A DNA stretch of 64,000 nucleotides, taken from Chloroflexi bacterium OLB13. Its GTDB lineage: Bacteria; Chloroflexota; Anaerolineae; Aggregatilineales; Phototrophicaceae. Positions 47,259-56,854 of the stretch are shown here, piece by piece; position 1 is the stretch's first letter, and the number at the start of each line of letters is the position of its first letter. Where the stretch lies: positions 40,742 through 104,741 of the forward strand of contig JZRA01000050.1 in the NCBI GenBank assembly GCA_001567485.1, in the 5' to 3' direction. The translations under genes were made by a program, and so were the position numbers. The notes beneath the pieces are model-generated. The model saw only the letters and a program-made list of their open reading frames with translations. It was not told where the DNA came from and did not search any database.

Positions 47259-48077
47259 ATGAGTGTCAAAGCTGTTCATAAGCCGGGCGGACGGGTTGTG
47301 ATCCGGAGTGTCGCGCTGCCTACCGAGCACGGCGGGTGGGGATTTCTAATTGAACCGATCGTGCTGGGGCTGCTGGCTGCGCCGACGTTCGCCGGGTTCC
47401 TGCTCGGAATCGCCGCTGTCGGCGTGTTCCTTGTGCATCAACCGCTGAAAGTGGCGATCAAAGATCGGCGTAAAGGGGTGCGTCCGCCGCGCGCAGTGTG
47501 GGCGGAACGGTTCGCGGCGAGCTACGGCCTCGTCGGCGCGGTCGCATTTATCGCCGTGCTTGCGCTGACTCCGTCGCCGGATTTCCTCGTGCCGTTGGCG
47601 CTTGCCGTGCCGCTGGCGTCGGTTCAACTGGTGTATGATGCGCGCAACCAGAGCCGCCGGCTTGCGCCTGAACTCAGCGGCGCGTGTGCGTTGGCGATGA
47701 CTGCCTCGGCGATTGCCGTGTTGGGCGGGTGGGATATCCTGCCATCGCTGGTGCTGTGGCTGATCGCATCGATGCGCGCGATCATCTCGATTCTGCATGT
47801 GCGCGCGCGCCTCAAGCTCGAACGTAAGAAGGCGCAGTCGCCGTGGCTGGTGTGGGCCGTTCACGGCGCTGCGCTCATCGTTATGATCGCCCTCATCATC
47901 GTTGGCCGCGCACCTTGGTTGGGCGCTGCTGCGTTCACCATCCTGCTGGGGCGTACCGTGATCGGGCTGTCGCGTTATCGCACGTCCCGGTCGCCGAAAG
48001 TCATTGGCATGATGGAGATGGGCTACGGGTTTGTGACTTCCATTTTGACCGGCACAGGCTACAGCATCGGCGTGTAG
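47259..48077 (+). CDS. YwiC-like membrane protein
   Basis: The start at 47259 gives 272 residues; an in-frame codon further upstream would overlap the DinB gene. It has about seven to eight membrane helices and the characteristic N-terminal segment ALPTEHGGWGF. The family is often found with nitrate or nitrite respiration genes, which fits nrfHA 600 bp upstream. The molecular function is unknown. Confidence 0.8.
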   Translation: MSVKAVHKPGGRVVIRSVALPTEHGGWGFLIEPIVLGLLAAPTFAGFLLGIAAVGVFLVHQPLKVAIKDRRKGVRPPRAVWAERFAASYGLVGAVAFIAVLALTPSPDFLVPLALAVPLASVQLVYDARNQSRRLAPELSGACALAMTASAIAVLGGWDILPSLVLWLIASMRAIISILHVRARLKLERKKAQSPWLVWAVHGAALIVMIALIIVGRAPWLGAAAFTILLGRTVIGLSRYRTSRSPKVIGMMEMGYGFVTSILTGTGYSIGV

Positions 48078-48133
48078 AACGTCGGAGTACCGTATCCCGT
48101 CGCGCATCCTGCAGCCCGCCCTGTGAATCAAAA

Positions 48134-48198
48134 CAGCGGCCGGGTGCAGGTTTCCCAGCCGCTGCTTGTATGGTCAGTGCGCCGGTGATCTGGCGCAC
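48134..48198. terminator. Two adjacent hairpins between convergent genes
   Basis: A stem CAGCGGC with GCCGCTG (48134-48164) and a perfect 7-bp stem GTGCGCC with GGCGCAC (48177-48198) lie between the YwiC-like gene and the stop of the decaheme cytochrome gene. One is placed for each direction. Confidence 0.6.
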
Positions 48199-48214
48199 CT
48201 TCCCCCCCATACTC

Positions 48215-50344
48215 CTAAGGATTGGTCACGGGCGGGCGGGTCATTGCGGAGACGTCGCCCCCTACGGCCTCGATGCTGTCATACAGGGCTTGCATGACGT
48301 ACTTGGGGTTATGAGCGAAGTCGCCCGGATCTTTCTGCGAGTACTGATAGTTGTACGCAGCACGCAGCAAGGCCGGTGTCCATGACTCGAAACGATCTGA
48401 CTCGCCTTCGTCGCCAACGCCGTTGCCGTTCGCGTCCACGAACCAGTACGGATAGGCGTGCGAATCGTAGTAGATGCCGGTGCCGATGGTATTGGCCGCA
48501 TAGGCTTGCAGCGCCGCCATCAGCGCCTCTTCCATCGTCACAAGTTCGTCGTTGATCGGTTCTTCATCGTCACCGTCGCCGTCATAGTCGATCAGCTCGA
48601 CGTCGTCCAGCATGCGGATGAACAGCACGTCCTCCTGCTCTTCAACCTCGTCATGGCAGTCTTCGCACTCGTTGACTCGAATGAGACCGTCATGCGGGTA
48701 GTGGCAGCTCGAACACGTATTGGGCGCGTCCTCCGCGTGCAGATAGCGGCCGTTGTACTCCTTGCCTTCGTACTGGTAGATGCCTTGTGCTTCGTTTCCA
48801 AAGAGCGTGGCGCCAGCGGCGAAGTAGTGAATGTTGCGGAAGCCGAGGCGTTCGCCGACCTCATCGTCGCCGAGGCTGCCGATGGCGCGGTTCACGCTGA
48901 CCGTCGACTCGCGGCCCTGATGACAGGCGAGACACAGGTTGTTCTCGTCTGCTTCACCGAAGCCGAGCTGTGCGCCGTTGGGGAAGCTCACCGCTTCGAC
49001 TTCGTATACGGTGAAGTCGCTGAGGCTGTCGTGGCACGTCGAACACTCAAGACCCTGCGTTGGCTCAACCGCGATGTTGACGCCGTTCGCGATGAACGTC
49101 GGGAGGCCGCTTGCAGAGTGGCAGCGCGCGCAGGAACCGGGGACTTCGCCGTCGGCGTCCCAATGGCGCCACGCTTCACGCGTCGGGTTGAAGTGCATCG
49201 GGGCGTCACGTACCGCGAATTCGAGGTCTTCGATCGGGTCGGCCAGCGCGGCGCTCAGTGAGGCGGTGCTGTCATACATCAACTGGATGACGTACTGCGG
49301 ATTGTGCACATAGGCGCCCGGATCCTTCAGCACGACCTGATAGTTGTACGCAGCGCGTTCGAGGTTAGCCGTGAAGGCGTTGTAGCCGTCCGTTTCATCT
49401 TCGGTGTGTTCGCCATCGCCGTTGGTGTCGATGAACCAGTACGGATAGGCGTGGGCATCGTGCGCGATTGCGGTACCGACGACCTCGTCGGCATACGCTT
49501 GAATCGCTGCGTACAGGATTTCCTGCATGCCCACGATTTCTTCCGCGATGCCTTCGAATGTGTCGCCGTCACCGTCGAAGTCCGAGCCAGAACCCGCCAT
49601 CCGGATGAACGGCAGGTCTTCCACGGACTCGACGTCTTCGTGGCAGCTCGCGCAAGTCTCGATCTCAAGTTCGAGCGTATGCGGATCATGGCAGTCGGCA
49701 CAGGTGCCGAAGCCTTCGACGTGCACATTGCGGCCCATGTAGACCATGCCGTCATACTGATATCCACCGCGTGCCTCGCTGCCATAGAGCGTGGCGGCCG
49801 CCGCGTAGTAATGGATATTGATGAAGCGCAAGTCCGCGCTTGGCGTATCGGGCGTCTCGGTGAGGCCGAGGTCGGCGATGCGCTGGTTGACGCTGTCGGT
49901 GGATGCGCGGCCCTGATGGCAGACCATGCAGCGCGCAGAGTCGCGCGTGTCGCTCAGCTGGGCGCCAGACGGGAACGATACGGTGGTCAGCGCCGAGGCG
50001 GCTGGCGCATGGCAGGCGTCGCACGTGACCGTCGTGCCCAGCGGCGCGTCCGCATCGACCACACCGACTTCCGAGCCATCCGCGCCAAGATAATCGCGGT
50101 AGCCCGGCGTCGAGTGACACTGCGCGCAGTCAGCTGCAACGACGCCATCTTCGTTCCAGTGGTTGAACGCTTCGGCTTCAACGTCGTTATGCGGTGAATG
50201 CACCCACGCTTCGTAGTACTCGGCGAGATAAGGGACGTCCGCGTCCCCTTCCTGCGCGTAAACCGCAGAGGTCGCCAGCAGCATAAGCCCCGATGCCACA
50301 AACAAGGCCCCTGCGACCGCCATGAGATAGCTGATTCGCTTCAT
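48215..50344 (-). CDS. Secreted decaheme c-type cytochrome built from two pentaheme modules
   Basis: A 709-residue protein with a signal peptide (1-30) and a very strong ribosome site (AAAGGAGG). Ten CXXCH sites are present: CAQCH 73, CDACH 108, CMVCH 139, CADCH 215, CASCH 231, then CARCH 405, CSTCH 434, CLACH 471, CSSCH 544 and CEDCH 560 (first Cys positions). The two halves (about 40-365 and 380-695) repeat the same order, including V.FP.GAQL, C..CHQGR.ST..VN, NIHY.AA.ATL.G.EA, HAYPYWF.D and D.GE.D, so the gene arose by internal duplication. It is likely a periplasmic or extracellular electron carrier. No membrane anchor was seen. Confidence 0.85.
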   Translation of the reverse strand: MKRISYLMAVAGALFVASGLMLLATSAVYAQEGDADVPYLAEYYEAWVHSPHNDVEAEAFNHWNEDGVVAADCAQCHSTPGYRDYLGADGSEVGVVDADAPLGTTVTCDACHAPAASALTTVSFPSGAQLSDTRDSARCMVCHQGRASTDSVNQRIADLGLTETPDTPSADLRFINIHYYAAAATLYGSEARGGYQYDGMVYMGRNVHVEGFGTCADCHDPHTLELEIETCASCHEDVESVEDLPFIRMAGSGSDFDGDGDTFEGIAEEIVGMQEILYAAIQAYADEVVGTAIAHDAHAYPYWFIDTNGDGEHTEDETDGYNAFTANLERAAYNYQVVLKDPGAYVHNPQYVIQLMYDSTASLSAALADPIEDLEFAVRDAPMHFNPTREAWRHWDADGEVPGSCARCHSASGLPTFIANGVNIAVEPTQGLECSTCHDSLSDFTVYEVEAVSFPNGAQLGFGEADENNLCLACHQGRESTVSVNRAIGSLGDDEVGERLGFRNIHYFAAGATLFGNEAQGIYQYEGKEYNGRYLHAEDAPNTCSSCHYPHDGLIRVNECEDCHDEVEEQEDVLFIRMLDDVELIDYDGDGDDEEPINDELVTMEEALMAALQAYAANTIGTGIYYDSHAYPYWFVDANGNGVGDEGESDRFESWTPALLRAAYNYQYSQKDPGDFAHNPKYVMQALYDSIEAVGGDVSAMTRPPVTNP

Positions 50345-50706
50345 ACCCCCCTCCTTTCAGGATCGGGTTCGATGATGGCTCCGTTCACCGGTCAGCTTCC
50401 TGCGTGTGCTGCCCGGAGAACCCACGATTAGACGTCTGCTCTTGTGGCAGAGCATTTCCCGACGATATTGTCCTGCATGCACGGGAAGATTTCGTCCACC
50501 AAGAGGATGAAAATCGATCATCCGAAGGTATGAACTTTTGGGGACAATATCGACACCGAGCTGCGCGGTGATCCGGCGTTCGTCGCGCAAGATAGGCGTA
50601 CCCAATCGCGCCTGATGAATGTCACGAACGGCCGCGTAATGGCCCACCGGCCGCGAGGTTCGGGTTACACTGCGCATAATGGCGGTGTCGAGGGAAGAAA
50701 CGCGGC
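50345..50706. promoter_or_regulatory. Divergent regulatory region between the decaheme cytochrome gene and hypA, with an 11-bp inverted repeat
   Basis: The 362-bp gap holds no gene. A perfect 11-bp inverted repeat is present: CGATATTGTCC at 50463-50473 and GGACAATATCG at 50542-50552, separated by 68 bp. The two copies face opposite directions, toward the two divergent genes, which fits a shared regulator site. Confidence 0.5.
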
Positions 50707-51069
50707 ATGCACGAGCTTTCAATCGCCTACAACATCGTCCAGATCGCGGACGACGCAGCCCGCGATGCCGGTGTAGATCATGTCGACGCCGTGCATCTGC
50801 GGCTAGGTCAGCTCAGCGGAGTCGTCAGCGAGGCGCTGTGGTTCGGTTACGACATCGCAGCACGGGGCACGCGCTTGGAAGGTTCCCGGCTTGAGATCGA
50901 GGACGTGCCGGCGGTGATCTTCTGTTCACAGTGCCGTACCGAGCACGCGCTTGAGAGCATCCAGCAGTTCTGCTGCCCGGTGTGCGGCACGCCGAGCATG
51001 GATATCCGCAGCGGCCGCGAACTCGAAATTGCATACGTGGAGTACAGCGATGAACCCGCGCATCCTTGA
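50707..51069 (+). CDS. hypA: Hydrogenase nickel-insertion protein HypA
   Basis: A 120-residue protein beginning MHEL, where His2 is the nickel ligand. A zinc site of two CXXC pairs (CSQC and CPVC) lies at about residues 77-99. HypA delivers nickel to the hydrogenase large subunit together with HypB. Its 3' end overlaps hypB by 20 bp, indicating coupling. Confidence 0.95.
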   Translation: MHELSIAYNIVQIADDAARDAGVDHVDAVHLRLGQLSGVVSEALWFGYDIAARGTRLEGSRLEIEDVPAVIFCSQCRTEHALESIQQFCCPVCGTPSMDIRSGRELEIAYVEYSDEPAHP

Positions 51070-51736
51070 AATTCGCAAAGGCGTATTGGAGAAGAACGAC
51101 GTACTCGCTGCGAGCCTGCGCGAGCGCTTCCGCAAAGCCGGCGTGCTGGTGTTGAACATCGTCTCCAGCCCCGGTTCGGGTAAAACAGCGCTGCTGGAAG
51201 TCACGCTGGCGCGGCTGCTCGCGCAAGGATACCGGGCCGCCGCGCTGGTCGGTGATCTGGCGACGGACAACGACGCCGCGCGCCTTGCGCGGAGCGGCGC
51301 CAGCGTGCGACAGATCACGACGAGCGGCAATTGTCATCTCGAAGCGCACATGATCGGCGATCACCTGCGCGACTGGGCGCTTGAGGTCGAAGGGCTGGAC
51401 TTCCTGTTCATCGAAAATGTTGGCAACCTCGTCTGCCCGTCGCACTATGACCTCGGCGAAGATATCCGTGTCGTGATGCTGTCGGTGACGGAAGGCGAGG
51501 ATAAGCCGCTCAAATATCCGCCGATGTTCAACTCGTCGGATGTCGCGGTGATCACCAAAGTGGATCTCGCAGAGGCCGTCGAGTTTGACCGCGACCAGAC
51601 TGTTGCCAATATCAACAGCGTGCGGCCGGGCATGACGATCTTTGAGACGTCGGCCAAACGCGGCGCCGGGATTGACGAGTGGATCGCGTATATCGTGGCC
51701 CAGCGTGACGCCTTGAAGTCGCCAGCAGCGCCCTGA
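51050..51736 (+). CDS. hypB: Hydrogenase maturation GTPase HypB
   Basis: The start at 51050 gives 228 residues, inside the 3' end of hypA. The P-loop is SSPGSGKTALL (about residues 35-45). The GTPase elements ENVGNLVCP (the Cys and His region for metal) and TKVDL (guanine specificity) are present. The histidine-rich nickel-storage N-terminus found in some HypB proteins is absent. It supplies nickel in a GTP-dependent step. A gap of 153 bp containing a palindrome separates it from hypC. Confidence 0.95.
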   Translation: MNPRILEIRKGVLEKNDVLAASLRERFRKAGVLVLNIVSSPGSGKTALLEVTLARLLAQGYRAAALVGDLATDNDAARLARSGASVRQITTSGNCHLEAHMIGDHLRDWALEVEGLDFLFIENVGNLVCPSHYDLGEDIRVVMLSVTEGEDKPLKYPPMFNSSDVAVITKVDLAEAVEFDRDQTVANINSVRPGMTIFETSAKRGAGIDEWIAYIVAQRDALKSPAAP

Positions 51737-51773
51737 TCGATCGCGGTTCGATTCGCGTGGATTTGTTGGCGTT

Positions 51774-51793
51774 CCGGTGACATCTGTCACTGG
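51774..51793 (+). promoter_or_regulatory. Palindromic candidate operator upstream of hypC
   Basis: The 20-bp element has arms CC(G/A)GTGACA and TGTCAC(T)GG, one mismatch and a 2-bp centre. TGACA..TGTCA-type palindromes are typical of dimeric regulators. It lies 97 bp before hypC. Confidence 0.45.
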
Positions 51794-51889
51794 AGTTGGA
51801 TTTGTGAAACGCCGTACGATCGTGTTATCGGCGTCGGGTGACAGACCGTGACTCACCGCCGCCGGAGGGCAGCTAGGGAGGATTGAACG

Positions 51890-52186
51890 ATGTGCCTCGG
51901 CGTTCCCGGCCAGATCAAGGACATTTACGAACGCGATGGCGTCCGCATGGGCAAAGTCGACTTCGGCGGAATCTTGAAAGAAGTCTGTCTCGACTTTGTG
52001 CCTGAGATGAAGGTAGGTGACTACACCATCGTCCACGTCGGGTTTGCCATCACGCGGTTGGATGAGCAGTCCGCTGTGGAGACGCTGGCGCTGTTCAAGG
52101 AGATGGGCGTGCTTGAGGAAGAACTGCTCGTCGCGCGGGAGGTCGGCGTAGGTGGCAAAGGCGATCTGACGCGAGGTGCGACGTGA
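51890..52186 (+). CDS. hypC: Hydrogenase maturation chaperone HypC
   Basis: A 98-residue protein starting MCLGVPGQI. Cys2 (after Met removal, the first residue) and the following motif identify HypC, which carries the Fe(CN)2CO precursor with HypD. The ribosome site is GGGAGG 7 bases upstream. Its stop overlaps hypD by GTGA. Confidence 0.95.
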   Translation: MCLGVPGQIKDIYERDGVRMGKVDFGGILKEVCLDFVPEMKVGDYTIVHVGFAITRLDEQSAVETLALFKEMGVLEEELLVAREVGVGGKGDLTRGAT

Positions 52187-53292
52187 AGTATCTTGAGGAA
52201 TTCCGCGACCCTGAACTCGCCAAGCGCCTGCTCGATGACATCCACGCGATCGCGAAAGGCCGCTGGGCGTTGATGGAGGTATGCGGCGGGCAGACTCACA
52301 GCCTGATCCGCAACGGCATTGATACGCTGCTGCCTGATAATATCGAGCTGATCCACGGCCCCGGCTGTCCGGTGTGTGTGACGCCGCTGGAGGTCATCGA
52401 CAAGGCGCTGCGGATTGCCGCGCAGCCGAATGTCACGTTCTGCTCGTTCGGCGATATGCTGCGTGTGCCCGGCAGCGGTGAGGACTTATTCACGGTCAAG
52501 GGCGGGGGCGGGGATGTGCGGGTTGTGTACTCGCCGCTGGATGCCGTCAAGATCGCCCGCGATAACCCCACCCGTGAAGTCGTCTTTTTCGGCATCGGCT
52601 TCGAGACGACGGCCCCGGCTAACGCGATGGCCGTCGTGCAGGCTAAGCGGCTCGGACTCAAGAACTTCTCGATGCTGGTATCGCATGTGCTGGTACCACC
52701 GGCGCTCGAAGCGATCATGCGTTCGCCGCACGCGCGGGTTGATGGCTTTCTCGCGGCCGGCCATGTGTGCAGCGTCATGGGTTACTGGCAGTACGAGCCG
52801 TTGGCGGAGCGTTTTCGCGTGCCGATCGTCGTGACCGGGTTCGAGCCGCTTGACCTGCTGCAAGGGATTCGCATGGTGGTGCGTCAGCTCGAAGAAGGGC
52901 GGTTCGAGGTCGAGAACGCCTACGCGCGCGCGGTGACTCGCGAAGGCAACGTGCCGGCACAGATGCTGCTAAGCGAGGTGTTCGAGGTGACGGCGCGCAA
53001 GTGGCGGGGCATCGGTGAGATTCCGGCCAGCGGCTGGGGGTTGAGTCCTGCCTACCGTGAGTTCGACGCCGCAATACGCTTCGACGTCAGCGACATCAAC
53101 ACGGTTGAGTCTGCGATCTGCCGCAGTGGTGATGTGCTGCAAGGGCTGATCAAGCCCAACGAGTGCCCGGCGTTCGGGAAGGAGTGCACGCCGCGTAAAC
53201 CATTGGGCGCGACGATGGTCAGCAGTGAAGGGGCGTGCGCCGCGTATTACCAGTACGGCCGATTTATGCCACTGGAGCGTATCAAGGGATGA
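52183..53292 (+). CDS. hypD: Hydrogenase maturation iron-sulfur protein HypD
   Basis: A 369-residue protein from GTG 52183. Conserved elements are [20 protein letters not shown] (the Fe-binding Cys pair), GFETT, and the C-terminal [4Fe-4S] ligands in [12 protein letters not shown] and [10 protein letters not shown]. It assembles the cyanide and CO ligands onto iron with HypC and HypE. Start and stop both overlap neighbours by 4 bp. Confidence 0.95.
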   Translation: MKYLEEFRDPELAKRLLDDIHAIAKGRWALMEVCGGQTHSLIRNGIDTLLPDNIELIHGPGCPVCVTPLEVIDKALRIAAQPNVTFCSFGDMLRVPGSGEDLFTVKGGGGDVRVVYSPLDAVKIARDNPTREVVFFGIGFETTAPANAMAVVQAKRLGLKNFSMLVSHVLVPPALEAIMRSPHARVDGFLAAGHVCSVMGYWQYEPLAERFRVPIVVTGFEPLDLLQGIRMVVRQLEEGRFEVENAYARAVTREGNVPAQMLLSEVFEVTARKWRGIGEIPASGWGLSPAYREFDAAIRFDVSDINTVESAICRSGDVLQGLIKPNECPAFGKECTPRKPLGATMVSSEGACAAYYQYGRFMPLERIKG

Positions 53293-54362
53293 CAATGGAC
53301 GGCACGACTCCGGTATTCGATATGGACGGGTGGGTCTGCCCGCTACCGCTGCGCGACCATCCGAACATCATTCTCGGTCACGGTGGGGGCGGCAAGCTGT
53401 CGTCGGAGCTGGTTGAGCATGTGTTTCTGCCGGCCTTCCACAATGACGCCCTGCAGCACCTCGGCGATTCGGCCGTCTTGAGGATCGGTGGGCAGCGGTT
53501 GGCGATGTCGACCGATTCGTTCGTGGTGCGCCCGCTGTTCTTCCCCGGCGGGTCGATCGGTGAACTAGCGATCAATGGCACGGTCAATGACCTTGCGATG
53601 AGTGGCGCGACACCCCTGTACTTATCGGCCGGGTTTATCGTAGAAGAAGGGCTGCCTATTGTGACGCTTGGGGTGATTGTGGAGCGCATGGCGGCGGCGG
53701 CCCGCGCGGCGGGCGTCGAGCTTGTCACGGGTGATACGAAAGTGGTCGACAGAGGGCATGGCGACGGTTTGTACATCAACACGACCGGCATCGGCGTGAT
53801 CCCGGCCGGCGCGGATATCGCCCCGCAAAATGCGCGCCCCGGCGATGTCGTGATCGTAAGCGGGTCGCTGGGCGATCATGGTATGGCGGTGATGAGCGTG
53901 CGCGAGGGATTGGCGTTCGAGACGCAGATCGTGTCTGACTCGGCGCCGTTGAACGGACTCGTCGCGGCGCTGCTGAACGTCACGCCGCGGATTCATGTGC
54001 TGCGTGATCCGACGCGCGGCGGCGCAGCCTCGTCGCTTAACGAGATCGCCAAGGCGTCGCAGATAGGGATTGTGCTGGACGAGCGCGCGATCCCGGTCAG
54101 ACCCGCGGTGCGGGCGGCATGTGAACTCCTCGGAATGGATCCGCTGTATGTCGCGAACGAAGGAAAGCTCATCGCGATTCTTCCGCGCGAGGATGCGGAC
54201 GCTGCATTGACTGCCCTGCGCGCGCATCCGCTTGGCACAGAGGCGGCGATCATCGGGCAGGTGGTCGAGCGTCATCCGGGCGTGGTCGTCGCCAAGACGG
54301 GGATCGGCGGCACGCGCGTCGTCGATATGCAGATCGGCGAGCAGCTTCCGCGTATCTGCTGA
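53289..54362 (+). CDS. hypE: Carbamoyl dehydratase HypE
   Basis: The ATG at 53289 overlaps the hypD stop and gives 357 residues; ATG 53295 is an alternative. The N-terminal [14 protein letters not shown] loop binds ATP, and the protein ends PRIC, the C-terminal Cys that is carbamoylated and dehydrated to thiocyanate. HypF, which makes the carbamoyl donor, is not encoded in the window. Confidence 0.95.
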   Translation: MTMDGTTPVFDMDGWVCPLPLRDHPNIILGHGGGGKLSSELVEHVFLPAFHNDALQHLGDSAVLRIGGQRLAMSTDSFVVRPLFFPGGSIGELAINGTVNDLAMSGATPLYLSAGFIVEEGLPIVTLGVIVERMAAAARAAGVELVTGDTKVVDRGHGDGLYINTTGIGVIPAGADIAPQNARPGDVVIVSGSLGDHGMAVMSVREGLAFETQIVSDSAPLNGLVAALLNVTPRIHVLRDPTRGGAASSLNEIAKASQIGIVLDERAIPVRPAVRAACELLGMDPLYVANEGKLIAILPREDADAALTALRAHPLGTEAAIIGQVVERHPGVVVAKTGIGGTRVVDMQIGEQLPRIC

Positions 54363-54388
54363 GCGAGAGTAGAGTGTGCCTAGCCAGC

Positions 54389-54436
54389 ACAGCATAACAA
54401 ACCGGCCGTGAGGGTTGCTCACAGCCGGTCTGCTGT
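54389..54436. terminator. Long hairpin between convergent hypE and the fucose-isomerase-like gene
   Basis: A two-tier stem: outer ACAGCA with TGCTGT, inner ACCGGC/GTGAG with CTCAC/GCCGGT. It starts 27 bp after hypE and can act in both directions. Confidence 0.6.
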
Positions 54437-54458
54437 AACGTCCGAAACAGCGGACAGC

Positions 54459-56075
54459 TTACTTGACGCCGCACAGGTGGACGTGGATGCCCATCTCGGT
54501 GAACATTGCGGCTTTGGCGGTGAGCGCGTCGTCGGCTGCCTGCGCGGAAGGCGCATACACGACGTTGAGATGGTTGGCCTTGTGGCGCGCCATCATCTGA
54601 TCGCGGGTGACGCCGTGCAGCACGGCGTGCATGATCGGCCATTCCGGCGATGTCGCCTGCCAGCGCCGTTCGGTCTCCTCGTACGGAAGCTCGACAACCG
54701 ACGCGCGGCCGATGTCTGCGTGCAGGTGTCCGTCCATCACATAGACGCGGCTCCACACGATCTCGCCCGCCCGGCTGATCCCCTTCAGCGTGCCGCCGCC
54801 GAGCCGGAAGTACATCGGGTTTTGGCGCTCGCTGCGCGCGCCTGCGTATCCGCCGATGAAGTGCGACGCCGGCGCTGCGCCTGAGATCAGGAACACCCAT
54901 ACGAAATCGTCCACGCCGTCGCCGGTGTAGTGCTGTCCCCAACGAATGTCGTGGAGCGTCGTCGCGGGATCATAACCGAGGGCGTTCCAGATACGATTGG
55001 TCACGAGCGCATCGACCGCACATCCTTCGTCAACTTCGTTGAAGTGCGGCAGCGCCTGACCCGCGTACAGTTCATCGCCGGTGGTCTCGTGAAAGACCGG
55101 CGGGCGCTCGACGTTGTTGAGCAGCCCCTCAGCGAGGTCGGACGCCGGAACCATGTCCTTCAAACCCTGCTGGTACTGGATGCCGACCGCGTCACAGCCG
55201 AACTCGTTGGCGATGCGCAGGGCAGCGATGTACATCTTGAGCTGCGACTGGATTTGCGCGTCGGTCAGTTCGGTAGCCTCATCGACACCGGTGACGAAGG
55301 TCATGCCGCGAGTCTCCAGCCAGTTGCGGCACGCGAGCGCCTCTTTGTCCGGGACGCGATTCATCGCGGCCACCAGCGCTGACTGGCTGAGGCGTTCCTT
55401 GTAGATGCCGGTCGGGTTGAGCAGCTCATCATCGATGATCGCGTTGTACATGCCCATGCAGCCCTCATCGAACACGCCGATGATGGCTTTGCGCTGCTGA
55501 AGTTCCGTCGCCAGCCGCCGGCCCAGCGCAATCGCATCGGGGCTGCCGCTTCCGTCCCAGTCCCGGACATGACTGACATCATGCGTGATGACGCCGTCGC
55601 GCAGCCACTGCCGCAAGCCGTTCACAAAGTAGAGATCGGTGAAGTCCTCGCTCCACAGGGTGCTGTAGCGCACGCCCATTTTGGTCAGCGATCCGTTGAG
55701 GTTGAGCATCCCGACCAGCCCCGGCCACTGCCCGCTCCAGTTGGCGAGCGTGAGGATCGGGCCGCGATGATCGCGCAGGCCGGCCAATACGTGATGACTG
55801 TACTGCCAGACCGCTTCCGCGACGACCAGCGGCGCATCGCGAGGGATAGACTGGAACACGTCCATGCCCATACGCTGGCTGTCGATAAAACCATGTTGGA
55901 GATCGGGGTTATAGGCGTGTGCCCGGCGGATCGTCCAGCCTTCCTTGGTGAACGCCTCGCCGATACGCTGCTCCATATCGGCTTGCGCCGGCCAGCATTT
56001 CTGATTGGCCGAGAGTCGCAGGTCGCCGCTTGCTACAAGATAAACTTCATTGGATTTGGACTGCACGTTATTCAT
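54459..56075 (-). CDS. L-fucose isomerase-like protein
   Basis: A 538-residue protein. The family's active-site motif is visible as FDEGCMGMYNAIIDDELL (Glu and Asp metal ligands near residues 215-232), and a C-terminal HL..D-type region ends the protein (MDGHLHADIG near 452-461). FucI-family enzymes interconvert aldoses and ketoses using Mn. The length is slightly shorter than E. coli FucI (591 residues), and several other members act on arabinose or remain uncharacterised, so the substrate is open. A terminator hairpin lies about 120 bp upstream of the ATG on the same strand. Confidence 0.75.
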   Translation of the reverse strand: MNNVQSKSNEVYLVASGDLRLSANQKCWPAQADMEQRIGEAFTKEGWTIRRAHAYNPDLQHGFIDSQRMGMDVFQSIPRDAPLVVAEAVWQYSHHVLAGLRDHRGPILTLANWSGQWPGLVGMLNLNGSLTKMGVRYSTLWSEDFTDLYFVNGLRQWLRDGVITHDVSHVRDWDGSGSPDAIALGRRLATELQQRKAIIGVFDEGCMGMYNAIIDDELLNPTGIYKERLSQSALVAAMNRVPDKEALACRNWLETRGMTFVTGVDEATELTDAQIQSQLKMYIAALRIANEFGCDAVGIQYQQGLKDMVPASDLAEGLLNNVERPPVFHETTGDELYAGQALPHFNEVDEGCAVDALVTNRIWNALGYDPATTLHDIRWGQHYTGDGVDDFVWVFLISGAAPASHFIGGYAGARSERQNPMYFRLGGGTLKGISRAGEIVWSRVYVMDGHLHADIGRASVVELPYEETERRWQATSPEWPIMHAVLHGVTRDQMMARHKANHLNVVYAPSAQAADDALTAKAAMFTEMGIHVHLCGVK

Positions 56076-56193
56076 CGAGTCGTGTCCTGACTACCGGGAT
56101 AGTCGAATTTGGCCGCGTTGGGGTACCGATGATAACGCACCACGCGCGCGTCGGCATGGACGTCCTTGATCCCGACTCACATTCAGACAGCAC

Positions 56194-56230
56194 GAAAAAG
56201 CGCCTCCGAGGAACTCCGGAAGCGCTTCTT
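56194..56230 (-). terminator. Intrinsic terminator upstream of the fucose-isomerase-like gene
   Basis: On the minus strand a stem (AAGCGC..CGGA paired with TCCG..GCGCTT, 10 pairs with one bulge) ends in TTTTT. No minus-strand gene precedes it within the adjoining 850 bp, so it is either leader attenuation of the isomerase gene or the end of an unseen RNA. Confidence 0.6.
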
Positions 56231-56369
56231 TCATCGCTGCAGGGGAGACAGGAACTTAACCGAACAATCCCCTCGCGTAGATCGCTCAACACTTATCCAA
56301 CGTATTCAATTCCCCTATCACGCACATCTCGTGCGCCTCTCAACCCTAGAAAAGACTGCGGTTCCGGAT

Positions 56370-56854
56370 GGGTCCGGGATGCGATCCAGGAATCGGTGAT
56401 CTACGAGAAGCGCAGCCTCGCGTATGTGCGCCGAATCCTGCGGGCGTGGAAGCAGTCCGGTCGCAACGGCGAACGAAAGATCACGCCGATCAGGTTTGAA
56501 CCGAACCCGGTTCAGCAGGTCGAGACTCTGGACACGGCGACGGACATTGTCTGGCCGCCGCCGAGCCTCGTGCGCGACGCTAGCGTAGCGCCGGACAGGT
56601 CGGATCCCGCGGTGTGCGCGTGGAAGGCGATATGCGACCGACTGCCTCTGCTCGGACGACTGAGCCGGATGGCGACACCGGTGAGCCTACTGGACGGCGT
56701 GCTGACGATCGAAGGCACTGATCCGCGCACGTATTCGATCCTCACGGACACGCAGCGGCATCTGGTGGCGTTCGCGAGCCGCGAGATTCTTGGCAGCGGA
56801 GGATCGGTTGCGGTGACGATGGTCGAGCAGAATCTCGGTGCTGTGGGCTGTTAG
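56370..56854 (+). pseudogene. N-terminally truncated DnaD-type replication protein with a DnaA-N-like tail
   Basis: The frame resembles DnaD C-terminal domains at RDAIQESVIYEKRSLAYV and RRILRAWKQSG. The last 75 residues (WKAICDRLPLLGRL onward to VAVTMVEQN) resemble the DnaA N-terminal protein-interaction fold. The homology begins abruptly near 56370 and no plausible start or N-terminal helix domain precedes it. It is therefore probably a remnant of a replication or mobile-element gene. Confidence 0.45.

Noticed and set aside
50825..52036. Minus-strand open frame of 403 codons across hypA, hypB and the start of hypC
   Set aside because: It is antisense to three confidently identified genes and shows no domain.
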